Notes: generated by a model from the sequence alone, not told the origin. A DNA stretch of 19,948 bases from Candidatus Aciduliprofundum sp. (GCA_015523135.1 WAKY01000096.1:1-19948); one strand, 5' to 3'; positions 8,311-16,522 are shown, numbered from the stretch's first letter. Program-made: numbers and translations.

Positions 8311-9138
8311 TTAATCCTCTCCTTCCATAAGCTCTAATGGATCATTAATTCTCTTACTCTCTTTCTCACGACCTTCAATAAGAACCTTGTAATAGAGACT
8401 CTTAAATTCCTCAGGATTTTCCTCCCTCAACTTCTTGATATTCTCAAAGGCTTTCTCATACATACCGCTATCAATCTCCTTTAACCTTTTCTTTAGCCAT
8501 GGACTCTTGGGCAGATAGTACTTGCCATAGAGTCTTCTAGCCAATTGGGCCATATGATAGTGCTGAATCTCAGCAGGGCAACGAAGTGTGCACAGACCGC
8601 ACTGGATACAGTCAAAACTAAGCTCGGCCACCTTCTTTATATCTCCCCTTATTCCATACTGGATATAGTACATAACATCCAGTTCCTGCGGGCAGGCCTT
8701 GGTACAGGTATTACAAGATACACATCGAGCAATCTCGGGATAGTACTCAAGAAGTGTGGTAGGCCCAGGCTCAATTTTATCCAAATCGTACTTGGCCTTA
8801 TTTGCAGGCACAAAAGGAATCTGGGCAAGGTACATACCATCTTCTACGGTTGTCTGACAAGCTAGAGCAGTTCTGAACCTATACTCTCCTTTTCTCCTGA
8901 ATATTGTGGCACAAGCACCACAGAATCCAGCACGACATCCTGCACCTCTTATGTACCTATATCCTGCATATTCTAGAGCTTTCATTATGGTAAGGCCTGC
9001 GGGAACTTTATAAGGTTTGCCCATAACGTATATAGTAACCCAGTGCTCCACCTCTTCGGGTGGTGAGGCTGCTTTCTTTATGTCATCCATTATTTGCTTA
9101 CTATCCACATCTAAAATCTCAACTTTCTTACCCATCAT
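8311..9138 (-). CDS. fumarate reductase/succinate dehydrogenase iron-sulfur subunit (TfrB N-terminal-like)
   Basis: Electron-transfer partner of the flavoprotein encoded one base downstream. It has 275 residues. The N-terminal plant-type [2Fe-2S] domain has C68, C73, C76 (GAGCRAGFCGACA) and C94 (ALACQT). The helical ferredoxin domain has two full four-cysteine motifs, C139/C142/C145/C149 and C177/C180/C183/C187, each ending in CP, which suggests two [4Fe-4S] clusters. Thiol:fumarate reductase TfrB of methanogens continues into an HdrB-like CCG domain; this protein stops before it and ends in a charged helical tail. A separate CCG-like protein is encoded two genes downstream. The first ATG (9138) overlaps the upstream stop (ATGA). 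A second ATG at 9135 has better spacing from GGTGAGG and may be the true start. No membrane anchor gene (SdhC/D) is nearby. Confidence 0.9.
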   Translation of the reverse strand: MMGKKVEILDVDSKQIMDDIKKAASPPEEVEHWVTIYVMGKPYKVPAGLTIMKALEYAGYRYIRGAGCRAGFCGACATIFRRKGEYRFRTALACQTTVEDGMYLAQIPFVPANKAKYDLDKIEPGPTTLLEYYPEIARCVSCNTCTKACPQELDVMYYIQYGIRGDIKKVAELSFDCIQCGLCTLRCPAEIQHYHMAQLARRLYGKYYLPKSPWLKKRLKEIDSGMYEKAFENIKKLREENPEEFKSLYYKVLIEGREKESKRINDPLELMEGED

Positions 9139-10202
9139 TCCTCACCCCCAAATAAACCCTCGAACTCATGCAACTCATCTTCACGGAAGTCCATGACTGG
9201 CGGGATGTCATCATCCACACCAGGCTTGTAGTTGAACACTTTCTGCAAATCATTACCCACAATTCCAAAGAGCCTATACAGAGGAATATCCATAGGACAT
9301 GCCTGCTGACAGAGACCACAACCAACACAGGAAGTACCCATATGGATAAGACGCCCTACATGAAATAGAGATTTATCCGTGGGCAATCTTATACCCTCTT
9401 TATCATCAGCCCAATTGTAGAACTTATTTGACTCGTAATCGAATACACTGTGGTCTTCGAAGAAGCACTCTTTACAGAAGCAAATTGGACACATATCTTT
9501 GCAGTTGTGGCAATTCAAGCAAGAGGATAAGAAATCTTCAAGGCCTTTGCGACCTCCAGTAATGCGCTCCTCTTTTAACCATTTCTCTCTATTCTCCCTA
9601 TGTATCTTAACCCATTGAGAATCATCTCTTTCTCCTTCTTGAATACCCATACTTGCCAAGAATTCCTTGCCGTTATCACTTAGAGAGAAAAACACTGGCT
9701 CATTGGTATTAAAAATTCCAAATCCAATATCGCCCACACCCTTTATAGGCGTAGGATACTCACAAACTTGGCAAGATTCACGCACTTTCTTACTTATATT
9801 TCCATTCTTCATCTCTGCCAAAAGATCCTCGGCACTTGTTGGCTCAAACTTGAAATTTCTAGCATGCACAGTACCAGGGCAATCATAGCTAAGAACGATA
9901 ATATTCTCGGGATTTATTTGATTAAATTTAACCAATTCTTTATAGGTGCGAGACTCGCAGGGTCTGAGAATTGCAAGTAATTTTCTTTCAGATTTTTTCA
10001 ATTTTGTGATTCTGCGAATCATGTCAGCCCCATTCCACTGCATAACAGGCGCTATTGGGGTTAATTTATCAACATCATCCTTCTTTGTTATTAAAGCATA
10101 AGTGTACGAATCCTTAGTAGCAGAAGGTGCCATTACAGCTTCAATTAAACCTTTATCAAACGCATCCTTTATGAATTTTTTAAGCATTTCATTCTCATTC
10201 AA
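9135..10202 (-). CDS. FrhB/FdhB-family iron-sulfur protein (F420-dehydrogenase beta-like)
   Basis: About 355 residues resembling the beta subunits of F420-reducing hydrogenase and formate dehydrogenase that dock on Hdr/MvhD modules. Family-like traits are the RPCESRTYKEL stretch, the YDCPGT motif and a cysteine pair CQVC near residue 145. The C-terminal part has two ferredoxin-type motifs, SCLNCHNCKDMCP and SCVGCGLCQQACP, with extra cysteines between them (CPICFCKEC). In relatives this subunit carries flavin and passes electrons to or from F420, NAD(P) or a catalytic subunit. No hydrogenase or formate dehydrogenase large subunit is in the window, so the donor is unknown. The start is uncertain: TTG at 10202 has GGAGGTG six bases upstream; GTG at 10211 and TTG at 10217 overlap that site; ATG at 10187 is further away. 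It overlaps the mvhD end by eight bases with the chosen start. Confidence 0.7.
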   Translation of the reverse strand: MNENEMLKKFIKDAFDKGLIEAVMAPSATKDSYTYALITKKDDVDKLTPIAPVMQWNGADMIRRITKLKKSERKLLAILRPCESRTYKELVKFNQINPENIIVLSYDCPGTVHARNFKFEPTSAEDLLAEMKNGNISKKVRESCQVCEYPTPIKGVGDIGFGIFNTNEPVFFSLSDNGKEFLASMGIQEGERDDSQWVKIHRENREKWLKEERITGGRKGLEDFLSSCLNCHNCKDMCPICFCKECFFEDHSVFDYESNKFYNWADDKEGIRLPTDKSLFHVGRLIHMGTSCVGCGLCQQACPMDIPLYRLFGIVGNDLQKVFNYKPGVDDDIPPVMDFREDELHEFEGLFGGEE

Positions 10203-10641
10203 CTTCTTCACCTCCAAGAGAATCTAGGTATTTAAAGTCCGATGGACCTCTCTGCTTTATATAATCGGTATATTCATTCATAACCCTCGCAAACTTAGGA
10301 CCTTCACTTCCAGATATCCATTCTAAAAGAACCCTAGTGTCATCAAATCCAAGAGATTTAAGCACAGTCTTCACTATGGCAACTCTTCTTCTAGCTTTGT
10401 AGTTGCCCGTGATATAATGGCAATCTCCCGGATGACAACCGCCAAGAATGGTAGCATCTGCACCTTCCTGCAGAGCCCTAATGAGATAAACTGGGTCCAC
10501 AGTCGAAGAGCACATCACCCTTATGGGCCTTATGTTTGGTGGATAATGCAATCTAGAAGTACCTGCCAAATCCGCAGCTGCGGATGTACACCAGTTGCAG
10601 AAGAATCCTACAATCACTGGATCGAACTTTTTCTCGCTCAT
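10195..10641 (-). CDS. mvhD: MvhD-like [2Fe-2S] electron-transfer subunit
   Basis: 148 residues, the usual size of MvhD, the small subunit that links a hydrogenase or formate dehydrogenase to HdrA and carries a [2Fe-2S] cluster. The five family cysteines are present: FFCNWCT (C15, C18), RVMCSS (C44) and GGCHPGDCHYITGN (C69, C74). The ATG overlaps the stop of the 848-residue HdrA-like gene by four bases, with GGAGGTA just upstream. The neighbours match its known job: HdrA-type proteins on one side and an FrhB/FdhB-like subunit on the other. In sulfate reducers QmoB is a fusion of an HdrA-like protein with an MvhD domain; here the same two parts are separate consecutive genes. Function in bridging the external electron donor and HdrA is established for the family and inferred here. 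Confidence 0.92.
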   Translation of the reverse strand: MSEKKFDPVIVGFFCNWCTSAAADLAGTSRLHYPPNIRPIRVMCSSTVDPVYLIRALQEGADATILGGCHPGDCHYITGNYKARRRVAIVKTVLKSLGFDDTRVLLEWISGSEGPKFARVMNEYTDYIKQRGPSDFKYLDSLGGEEVE

Positions 10642-13184
10642 TTTACTACCTCCTTTAACATTTTAAACACTCCATTTGGATTATACGGCATGACAACCGC
10701 AGCTCCGCTCGGGCATGCATTTGCACATGCAGCACAGCCCACACAGAGCTCGGTTCTGACCTTGGCAATATGATCTTCCTCATCAATATACCTCGCACCT
10801 GCGAAGCAGGCATCCACACATATTCCACAACCCGCGCATTTTCTGGGATTTGTCACACTCACAAACTTTCCCGCGGGAGATGGCCTATCATTCATCAGAT
10901 AAACAGCGCTTTGTGCTGCAAAACCTGCTTCTTCAACTTCTTCCTCAATACTCATTGGCCTATGGGCAAGTCCAGCAACAAAAACTCCTCCAAAAGCATC
11001 TTCAAGAAGGGTAAACTGTATCCCAACACGCTCAACCCATTCTCTTGGCTCTTCAGCAAAGAATAGGAATCCCTCCTTGTCTAATCTCATACCTAGCATC
11101 TCAGCTATCTTTCTGTTTACATCTCTTGGTTTTACATAGGCTATTGGCTCTCCTTCACCACGCTTTGCATCCGGAGGCTCTGCATCAAGTAAGGAGTAAG
11201 ATTTCATTAAATCGTACGTTGCTGATATATTCTTTCTCTTAGCATAAATAGATGCAAGTGATGAATGCAAAGTATCTCCTTCCATGCGAGAAGTTATATG
11301 CTCTCCACCCTCTACAATATCTCCGCCCGTGGCTATTATGAGCACGCCTGCCTTTATCTCTTCATTTCCAGCCTTGAGAACAAAATTACCCAAGTATCCA
11401 TCAATACTCTCTATGTCTTCTTTTATCCACTTAACCCTTTTGAGAACTCTATCTTTAAGCGAATTATACCAAGATTTAAGCTCATCTTCACTCATATTAA
11501 GGGTATTTTCCTTCACACCGGTAGCATTATGAGGATCATCAAATTCTTTAGTAATTATGTAAACAAGAGGTACTTTATCCACCAGATAGTCAGCAGCAAT
11601 AATTGAGGCTAATCCACCACCAATTATAGCCACGCCCTTGGTTACAGCATTAGTAGGTATATCAACAAAGTAATTAGCTTTAGATTTCTCTACAGCTCCA
11701 TTTAACATTGCAGTTGCCTTTCTCTCATCTCCCCCAACTCTAGAAACATATTCTCTCAACTGCACTAGTTCCACATAGGACGGATGAATACCTGCTTTAG
11801 AAGCAACCATTTCCAACATTGTACCTCTTAAAGCAGGGCTGCAGGCTCCAAATACAACCCTATTTATACCCTTCTCTTTTATCTCCTTCACAATCTCTTC
11901 AGGATGTAAGCACAAATAATCCTTCTCAATAACATAATCCGCTTTAACTTTAGGATTTAAGTCCCCAAGAGCACATCTACATAGAAATACTCCAACCTTT
12001 GGATTAAAATCATCACGAACCCATTCAACCTGCTTGGGTTCTGGAGGTGCCTGAGGTGGTTTTAGATACTTCTCTGCTTGGGGTACTATTGCCGTGCCAT
12101 GATATATGGCCTCTGCGCTACCAACAGGTTTAACAAACTCACCAATAGCAAATATGCCTTCTTTTGTAGTTTCAAAAGTAAATGGCTTTGTAACTGCAAA
12201 TCCATGCTCCGTTTCCAATCCGATATTTTCAGCCAATTTCTTCCAATTATCGGGAATTTTCTGACCTGGCATAACAACAAGTAAATCAATATCCACATCA
12301 TTAACTCTCAAATGATTATCTTGCTCTTCAATCTTTAAATCATTAATTATATGAACATTGATACCCTTCTCTATAGCCTTATCATATAAGAACATCTGAT
12401 TGTGTCCGTAAAGACGCACTTCTTTCAAAAATATATGAACATCTAAATTTGGATCCATCTCTTTCATATTCAGAGCTTCTCTAAAGACTATAACATGCTC
12501 CTCATAGGATCCAAAATAGCCTTCAAAACCAGCAGGTATGAAAAATCCTAAAGAACTCGGAGTTTTACCATCTTCCCTCTTTAAAAATTGTTTATCCACT
12601 CCTTTACCCCTAAACATAAAAGCAAAATCTCTAAAGGATATTGTATATTTCCTATCCCCAACATATTTCTTTATATCTTCAGGCTCGTACTCTGGAGAAA
12701 GAATAACTGCATCAACTTTCTCTTCCTTTTCCTCCTCTTTAGGAATCTGAATTGCTTTAACAGGGCACACATCTAAGCATTCTTCTGCATTTTTTATTAT
12801 TCTCATCCCTGGACCAAGGGGCATTGGTATGTAGTTCACATCACACTTCTCATGGCAAAGATCACAACCAATGCATTTAAACTCATTTACAGTTTGAGGT
12901 CTGTGCTTGAACTTTACAGTGAAATTTCCTGGAGCTCCAGTTACTTCAAGCAACTCAGAATTATGATAAAACTCTATATTTCCAGTCATATTAGCAATAT
13001 TTAGTAATATACCTTTAGAGTAACCGTTTATTATATCTCTAGGCTGCTGCCATTGCATTTGAGTGAACTTGTGCCATATAAACTCTCCACGATTTAGAAG
13101 AATAACTTTATGCCCCGCACGAGCAAAATTGGCAGCAGCACGATAAGCTGCAAGACTGAGCCCGTATATGAGCACTTTACCCAT
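10638..13184 (-). CDS. large HdrA-like protein with two flavoprotein-like halves (HdrA')
   Basis: 848 residues, longer than standard HdrA. Half one (1-390) is a nucleotide-disulfide-oxidoreductase-like domain whose dinucleotide loop is degenerate (YGLSLAAYRAA, no GxGxxG), with an inserted ferredoxin motif (C104, C107, C110, C114, plus C136 and C140). At 397-500 comes a segment like the HdrA N-terminal domain (GVFLCRCALGD, FGACSP). Its YMCSQPGQ counterpart is YLCLHPEE, so C425 is kept and the following residues are changed. Half two starts with an intact loop, VAIIGGGLASIIAA (518-531), and continues to ATGG (618) and GVFVAGLAHRP (733-743). The C-terminus holds two [4Fe-4S] motifs (C783-C793 and C814-C824). 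The ATG directly follows the hdrA stop (TAAATG), with GGAGGTG six bases before it. It is likely a partner of the canonical HdrA, with at least one flavin and several iron-sulfur clusters. Its exact role is unknown. Confidence 0.85.
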   Translation of the reverse strand: MGKVLIYGLSLAAYRAAANFARAGHKVILLNRGEFIWHKFTQMQWQQPRDIINGYSKGILLNIANMTGNIEFYHNSELLEVTGAPGNFTVKFKHRPQTVNEFKCIGCDLCHEKCDVNYIPMPLGPGMRIIKNAEECLDVCPVKAIQIPKEEEKEEKVDAVILSPEYEPEDIKKYVGDRKYTISFRDFAFMFRGKGVDKQFLKREDGKTPSSLGFFIPAGFEGYFGSYEEHVIVFREALNMKEMDPNLDVHIFLKEVRLYGHNQMFLYDKAIEKGINVHIINDLKIEEQDNHLRVNDVDIDLLVVMPGQKIPDNWKKLAENIGLETEHGFAVTKPFTFETTKEGIFAIGEFVKPVGSAEAIYHGTAIVPQAEKYLKPPQAPPEPKQVEWVRDDFNPKVGVFLCRCALGDLNPKVKADYVIEKDYLCLHPEEIVKEIKEKGINRVVFGACSPALRGTMLEMVASKAGIHPSYVELVQLREYVSRVGGDERKATAMLNGAVEKSKANYFVDIPTNAVTKGVAIIGGGLASIIAADYLVDKVPLVYIITKEFDDPHNATGVKENTLNMSEDELKSWYNSLKDRVLKRVKWIKEDIESIDGYLGNFVLKAGNEEIKAGVLIIATGGDIVEGGEHITSRMEGDTLHSSLASIYAKRKNISATYDLMKSYSLLDAEPPDAKRGEGEPIAYVKPRDVNRKIAEMLGMRLDKEGFLFFAEEPREWVERVGIQFTLLEDAFGGVFVAGLAHRPMSIEEEVEEAGFAAQSAVYLMNDRPSPAGKFVSVTNPRKCAGCGICVDACFAGARYIDEEDHIAKVRTELCVGCAACANACPSGAAVVMPYNPNGVFKMLKEVVK

Positions 13185-15191
13185 TTAGAACACCTCCGCA
13201 AGAATATCCACAGCTCTAATAATCTGTCCCTTCTTAAAGTTCACCACTTGTATCGCGGTGGTCGGGCAATTTGCACTGCAGGCACCGCACCCCTCGCAAA
13301 GCGCTTCATTCACAACGGCCACATGCCTCACAGGATCTATACTTATTGCATCATAAGCACACTGGTCTTTGCAACGACCACACCCTGCGCATATCTCTTG
13401 ATCAACCTTTGCCAATAGTGGCTCTTTCTCCAACTCTGGTTTAGCTAGAAGAGCCATGGCCTTAGCGGCTGCACCGCTTCCCTGAGAAACACTGTCTGTA
13501 ATATCCTTTATAAATTGTGCTGCACCTGCTATAAACACACCACCAACAGGAGTTTCAAGAGGTTTGAGCTTAAGATGTGTTTCTTTAAGCCAGCCCCATT
13601 CATCATAAGGTATACGTAATTTCTTAGCTAGCTCTTTAACGGTAGAGGAACCTTTTGCAGCTGTGGCAAGAACTACCATATCCACATCCACTTCAATTAT
13701 CCTTCCAGTAAGGGTATCAACTCCCTGAACACGATACTTGTCCCCAACCTTATAAACCTTAGAAACTTTACCACGGATAAAATTCACACCATACTCCTCT
13801 TTAGCCCTATGATAGAATTCTTCATATCCTTTTCCATTTGAACGAATGTCAATGTAGAAATCATACACAGCAATATCAGGTCTGGCGTGCTTCACCAGCA
13901 TTGCCTGTTTTATAGTGTACATACAACATATTCTAGAGCAATAAGGCACACCATTTTGTGGATCCCTTGAACCAACGCAGTGTAAGAAAGCTATACTGTC
14001 TGGAATCTTACCATCTGATGGACGCCTAGGAACCCCGGCTGTAGGGCCCGAAGGAGCTAATAATCTCTCAAATTGCAGTGCTGTTATCACATCTGGATAT
14101 TTACCTCCAAGTTCTGGAAATGCCTCCGCTGGCACTACCTCATAGCCCGTTGCCACAATTATAGCTCCAACATTCTCTTCCACAATTTCTTCATTATTCT
14201 GGAAATGAATAGCCTTTGGCTCACAAACATCGGCGCATTTTGAGCAAATTTTTACATTCTTCTTTGGCTTTATTTTTCCCTCTCTCACTTTCTTTTCAAA
14301 TTGCAAACGAATGCAGGAATTTTCATCTATTAGAGCTTTTAAAGGTACAGCCTGCTCATTCGCAATGTATATAGAAGTTCTCTTCGCCATACCCAAATCA
14401 AACTCTGAGTCCACGTGGACAGGACAAACTCTTAAACATTCACCGCAACCAGTACACTTGTCCCAGTCCACAAATGTCGCCTTCTTCTTAATTTTAACCT
14501 TGAAATTACCCATAAAGCCTTCCACATCTTCAACTTCGCTATATGTATATAGCTTAATGTTAGGATGTCCTCCAACATCGTTCATCTTTGGAGTGAGAAT
14601 ACACTGAGGACAATCTAGCGTGGGAAAAGTCTCGGATAGGCGGAACATGTTTCCCCCAATAGATGACTCTTTTTCCACAAGAATTGTTTCTATACCAGAA
14701 TCTGCAAGGTCTAAGGCAGCTTGCATACCTGCGACTCCGCCACCTATGACTAGGGCTCTTCTTGTTACAGGTACTTCAATTGGCTCCAATGAGGCATTCG
14801 CCTTCAACTTCTCAATTGTAGCATTGATTATCCTTATTGCCTTGCGGGTTGCTGCTTCGGGATTATCCTCGTGAGGCCAAGCAGCCCATTCTCGTATATT
14901 TGCAATTTCCACCCTATATGGATTTAATCCCGCACGAGCTGCTGCATTTCTCATAGTTCTTTCGTGTAAAGTAGGAGAGCAATTGGCAACAACTACACCA
15001 TCAAGATTATACTTCTTTATTGAATCCTCAATAAGTTTCTGACCGGGCTGAGAGCACATGAATATGTAAGTGGTAGAAAAAGCAACATCTTCTCTCTTTC
15101 CTATCTCTTCCGCCACCCTTTTAACATCAACAGTGCCTGCAATATTACGGCCACAATGACATATGAATACTCCAATTCTCTTCATAGCCAT
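13185..15191 (-). CDS. hdrA: heterodisulfide reductase subunit A, canonical type
   Basis: 668 residues, close to standard HdrA, the FAD-containing electron-bifurcating core of HdrABC. Domains in order: N-terminal HdrA domain (GVFICHCGRNIAGT, FMCSQPGQ, VVANCSPTLHE, residues 7-80); Rossmann FAD loop ALVIGGGVAGMQAA (146-159); the HdrA-specific LDCPQCILTPKM (192-203); an inserted ferredoxin domain (C246, C249, C252, C256; then CSKCADVCEP near 316-324); the conserved CVGSRDP and CSRICCMYTIKQA segments; and a C-terminal pair of [4Fe-4S] motifs (CAGCGRCKDQCA, CEGCGACSANCP). The ATG at 15191 lies eight bases after GGAGGTG and overlaps the end of hdrB by ten bases. Position between hdrB and a second HdrA-like gene points to one complex. 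The natural thiol/disulfide acceptor of such proteins outside methanogens is not known from sequence. Confidence 0.96.
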   Translation of the reverse strand: MAMKRIGVFICHCGRNIAGTVDVKRVAEEIGKREDVAFSTTYIFMCSQPGQKLIEDSIKKYNLDGVVVANCSPTLHERTMRNAAARAGLNPYRVEIANIREWAAWPHEDNPEAATRKAIRIINATIEKLKANASLEPIEVPVTRRALVIGGGVAGMQAALDLADSGIETILVEKESSIGGNMFRLSETFPTLDCPQCILTPKMNDVGGHPNIKLYTYSEVEDVEGFMGNFKVKIKKKATFVDWDKCTGCGECLRVCPVHVDSEFDLGMAKRTSIYIANEQAVPLKALIDENSCIRLQFEKKVREGKIKPKKNVKICSKCADVCEPKAIHFQNNEEIVEENVGAIIVATGYEVVPAEAFPELGGKYPDVITALQFERLLAPSGPTAGVPRRPSDGKIPDSIAFLHCVGSRDPQNGVPYCSRICCMYTIKQAMLVKHARPDIAVYDFYIDIRSNGKGYEEFYHRAKEEYGVNFIRGKVSKVYKVGDKYRVQGVDTLTGRIIEVDVDMVVLATAAKGSSTVKELAKKLRIPYDEWGWLKETHLKLKPLETPVGGVFIAGAAQFIKDITDSVSQGSGAAAKAMALLAKPELEKEPLLAKVDQEICAGCGRCKDQCAYDAISIDPVRHVAVVNEALCEGCGACSANCPTTAIQVVNFKKGQIIRAVDILAEVF

Positions 15192-16072
15192 TTCTTAAGC
15201 ACCTCCTCTGGAGAGATATAATGCTTATCAAAATGAAGCACATCTTGTGAGGTTAAGCCAAATGCTATAGCCATCAATTGCGTGAAATAAACAATGGGCA
15301 TATGCTCAAAATCGTTATGTTTGTTCTTAGCAATCTCCTGTCTCTTATCCAGATTGAAGAAACATAGAGGGCAAGAAGTGGCAATTACATCAGCACCCAT
15401 CTCTTTTGCTACGCTTACCAGCTTATATGTTCTCTCGCCCACAATTTCCTTCTTATCCACAGTATGATATGAGCCACAGCACTCATTCTTGAGAGGATAA
15501 TCTACAACTTCTGCACCTAAAACTTTGAGTAAATCTTCAAGTATATGAGGGTCCTCACGATCATCTATAGCCACCTCATCTGGACGGAGTAGAAGGCATC
15601 CATAATATGGAGCCACTTTAAGCCCTTTCAACGGCTTTTTCACAGCACTTTTGATCTTATCAAAACCCACATCGTTTTTTAAGAATTGTAGATAATGAAG
15701 CACATTTATATTACCTTCATAATCCGCCTCCTCATCCATAAACAAATCAAGGGTCTTCAACTTATCACGATTTTTCATAACATCTATGTGAGCTCTCTTT
15801 AAATTGTTATAGCACATTGAGCATACTGCAATTAAGCGATTGTCGTCTATTTCCTTCCCATAGTTTTGAGCTTTTATCAAATTACGAACATTGGCAATAG
15901 TGAACTTTACACTATCTTGAGCAAGCCCATACACGGCACCGCAGCATGTCCAGCCTGGAAGCTCGATGAAATCATAACCAAGAACTCTGGCACTTTCAAC
16001 TGTGCTATCTTCTAAATTCTTTGCTACACCCTTTAATGTGCATCCCGGATAAAACATAATTTTCTTTCCCAT
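15182..16072 (-). CDS. hdrB: heterodisulfide reductase subunit B
   Basis: 296 residues with two complete CCG domains, unlike the degenerate paralogue further down the operon. Repeat 1 has C11 (YPGC), C43-C44-G and C84-x2-C87. Repeat 2 has C159, C198-C199-G and C234-x2-C237. In HdrB of methanogens each set holds a non-cubane [4Fe-4S] cluster that reduces the disulfide substrate, so this subunit should be catalytically competent. Two ATP- or membrane-free facts fit a soluble enzyme: no signal peptide and no hydrophobic segment. The ATG at 16072 lies nine bases after the hdrC stop, with GAGGTGA across that stop. In a non-methanogen the substrate might be another disulfide, or the domain may pass electrons to the fumarate reductase-like subunits; neither is shown by sequence. 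Confidence 0.95.
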   Translation of the reverse strand: MGKKIMFYPGCTLKGVAKNLEDSTVESARVLGYDFIELPGWTCCGAVYGLAQDSVKFTIANVRNLIKAQNYGKEIDDNRLIAVCSMCYNNLKRAHIDVMKNRDKLKTLDLFMDEEADYEGNINVLHYLQFLKNDVGFDKIKSAVKKPLKGLKVAPYYGCLLLRPDEVAIDDREDPHILEDLLKVLGAEVVDYPLKNECCGSYHTVDKKEIVGERTYKLVSVAKEMGADVIATSCPLCFFNLDKRQEIAKNKHNDFEHMPIVYFTQLMAIAFGLTSQDVLHFDKHYISPEEVLKKWL

Positions 16073-16081
16073 CCTTTCACC

Positions 16082-16483
16082 TCAAGGCGTGAATTTTCTG
16101 AAATTGCTCACCATAGCAATTGGTGGCAACTCTTCGCGATCCTCAACTTTGTAAGGATCAATGTAATCGTAATTCTTCCTAAGCTGCAATTCACGAATTG
16201 CTTCCATAACTGCGGCTAAATCTAACCCCACTGGACAGCGAACAGTGCAGGTAAAGCAGGCGGCACATATCCACGGAGTTTTGGCCTTCAAGAGGGTGTC
16301 AACATCCCCTTCCTGCAAAAACATAAACACTTGGTTAGGCAAGACATCCATAAACTCAGCCATTGGGCATCCTGAGGAGCATCGGCCACACTGATAGCAA
16401 GAGAAAATGTTTTCACCACTTATTTCTATAACCTTTTGGACCAACTCGTTTTTATGAGGATCCTCTTTTATTGTGTACTTCAT
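16082..16483 (-). CDS. hdrC: heterodisulfide reductase subunit C
   Basis: 133 residues, a small soluble ferredoxin-like subunit that connects HdrA and HdrB. Two [4Fe-4S] motifs are visible: C29-x2-C32-x2-C35-x3-C39-P and C73-x2-C76-x2-C79-x3-C83-P, separated by a segment typical of HdrC (VLPNQVFMFLQEGD). It is the first gene of the operon. GGAGG lies seven bases before the ATG, and a TATA box about 45-53 bases upstream gives a short leader of roughly 20 bases. The membrane HdrE/D type can be excluded because no transmembrane segments or cytochrome gene are present. Confidence 0.95.
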   Translation of the reverse strand: MKYTIKEDPHKNELVQKVIEISGENIFSCYQCGRCSSGCPMAEFMDVLPNQVFMFLQEGDVDTLLKAKTPWICAACFTCTVRCPVGLDLAAVMEAIRELQLRKNYDYIDPYKVEDREELPPIAMVSNFRKFTP

Positions 16484-16522
16484 TATAAAGCCTCCATTAA
16501 CGGAAGATAAACCCCGATGATT

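Noticed and set aside
10203..10217. TTG at 10217 as start of the FrhB/FdhB-like gene
   Set aside because: It overlaps the GGAGGTG site that best serves the TTG at 10202; the stop codon and identity of the gene are unaffected.
10638..16483. Methanogen CoM-S-S-CoB heterodisulfide reductase
   Set aside because: The Hdr families match, but no methanogenesis gene is in the window, and the neighbours (malic enzyme, SucCD, LutB-like) point to another substrate; the specific CoM/CoB reaction is not supported.
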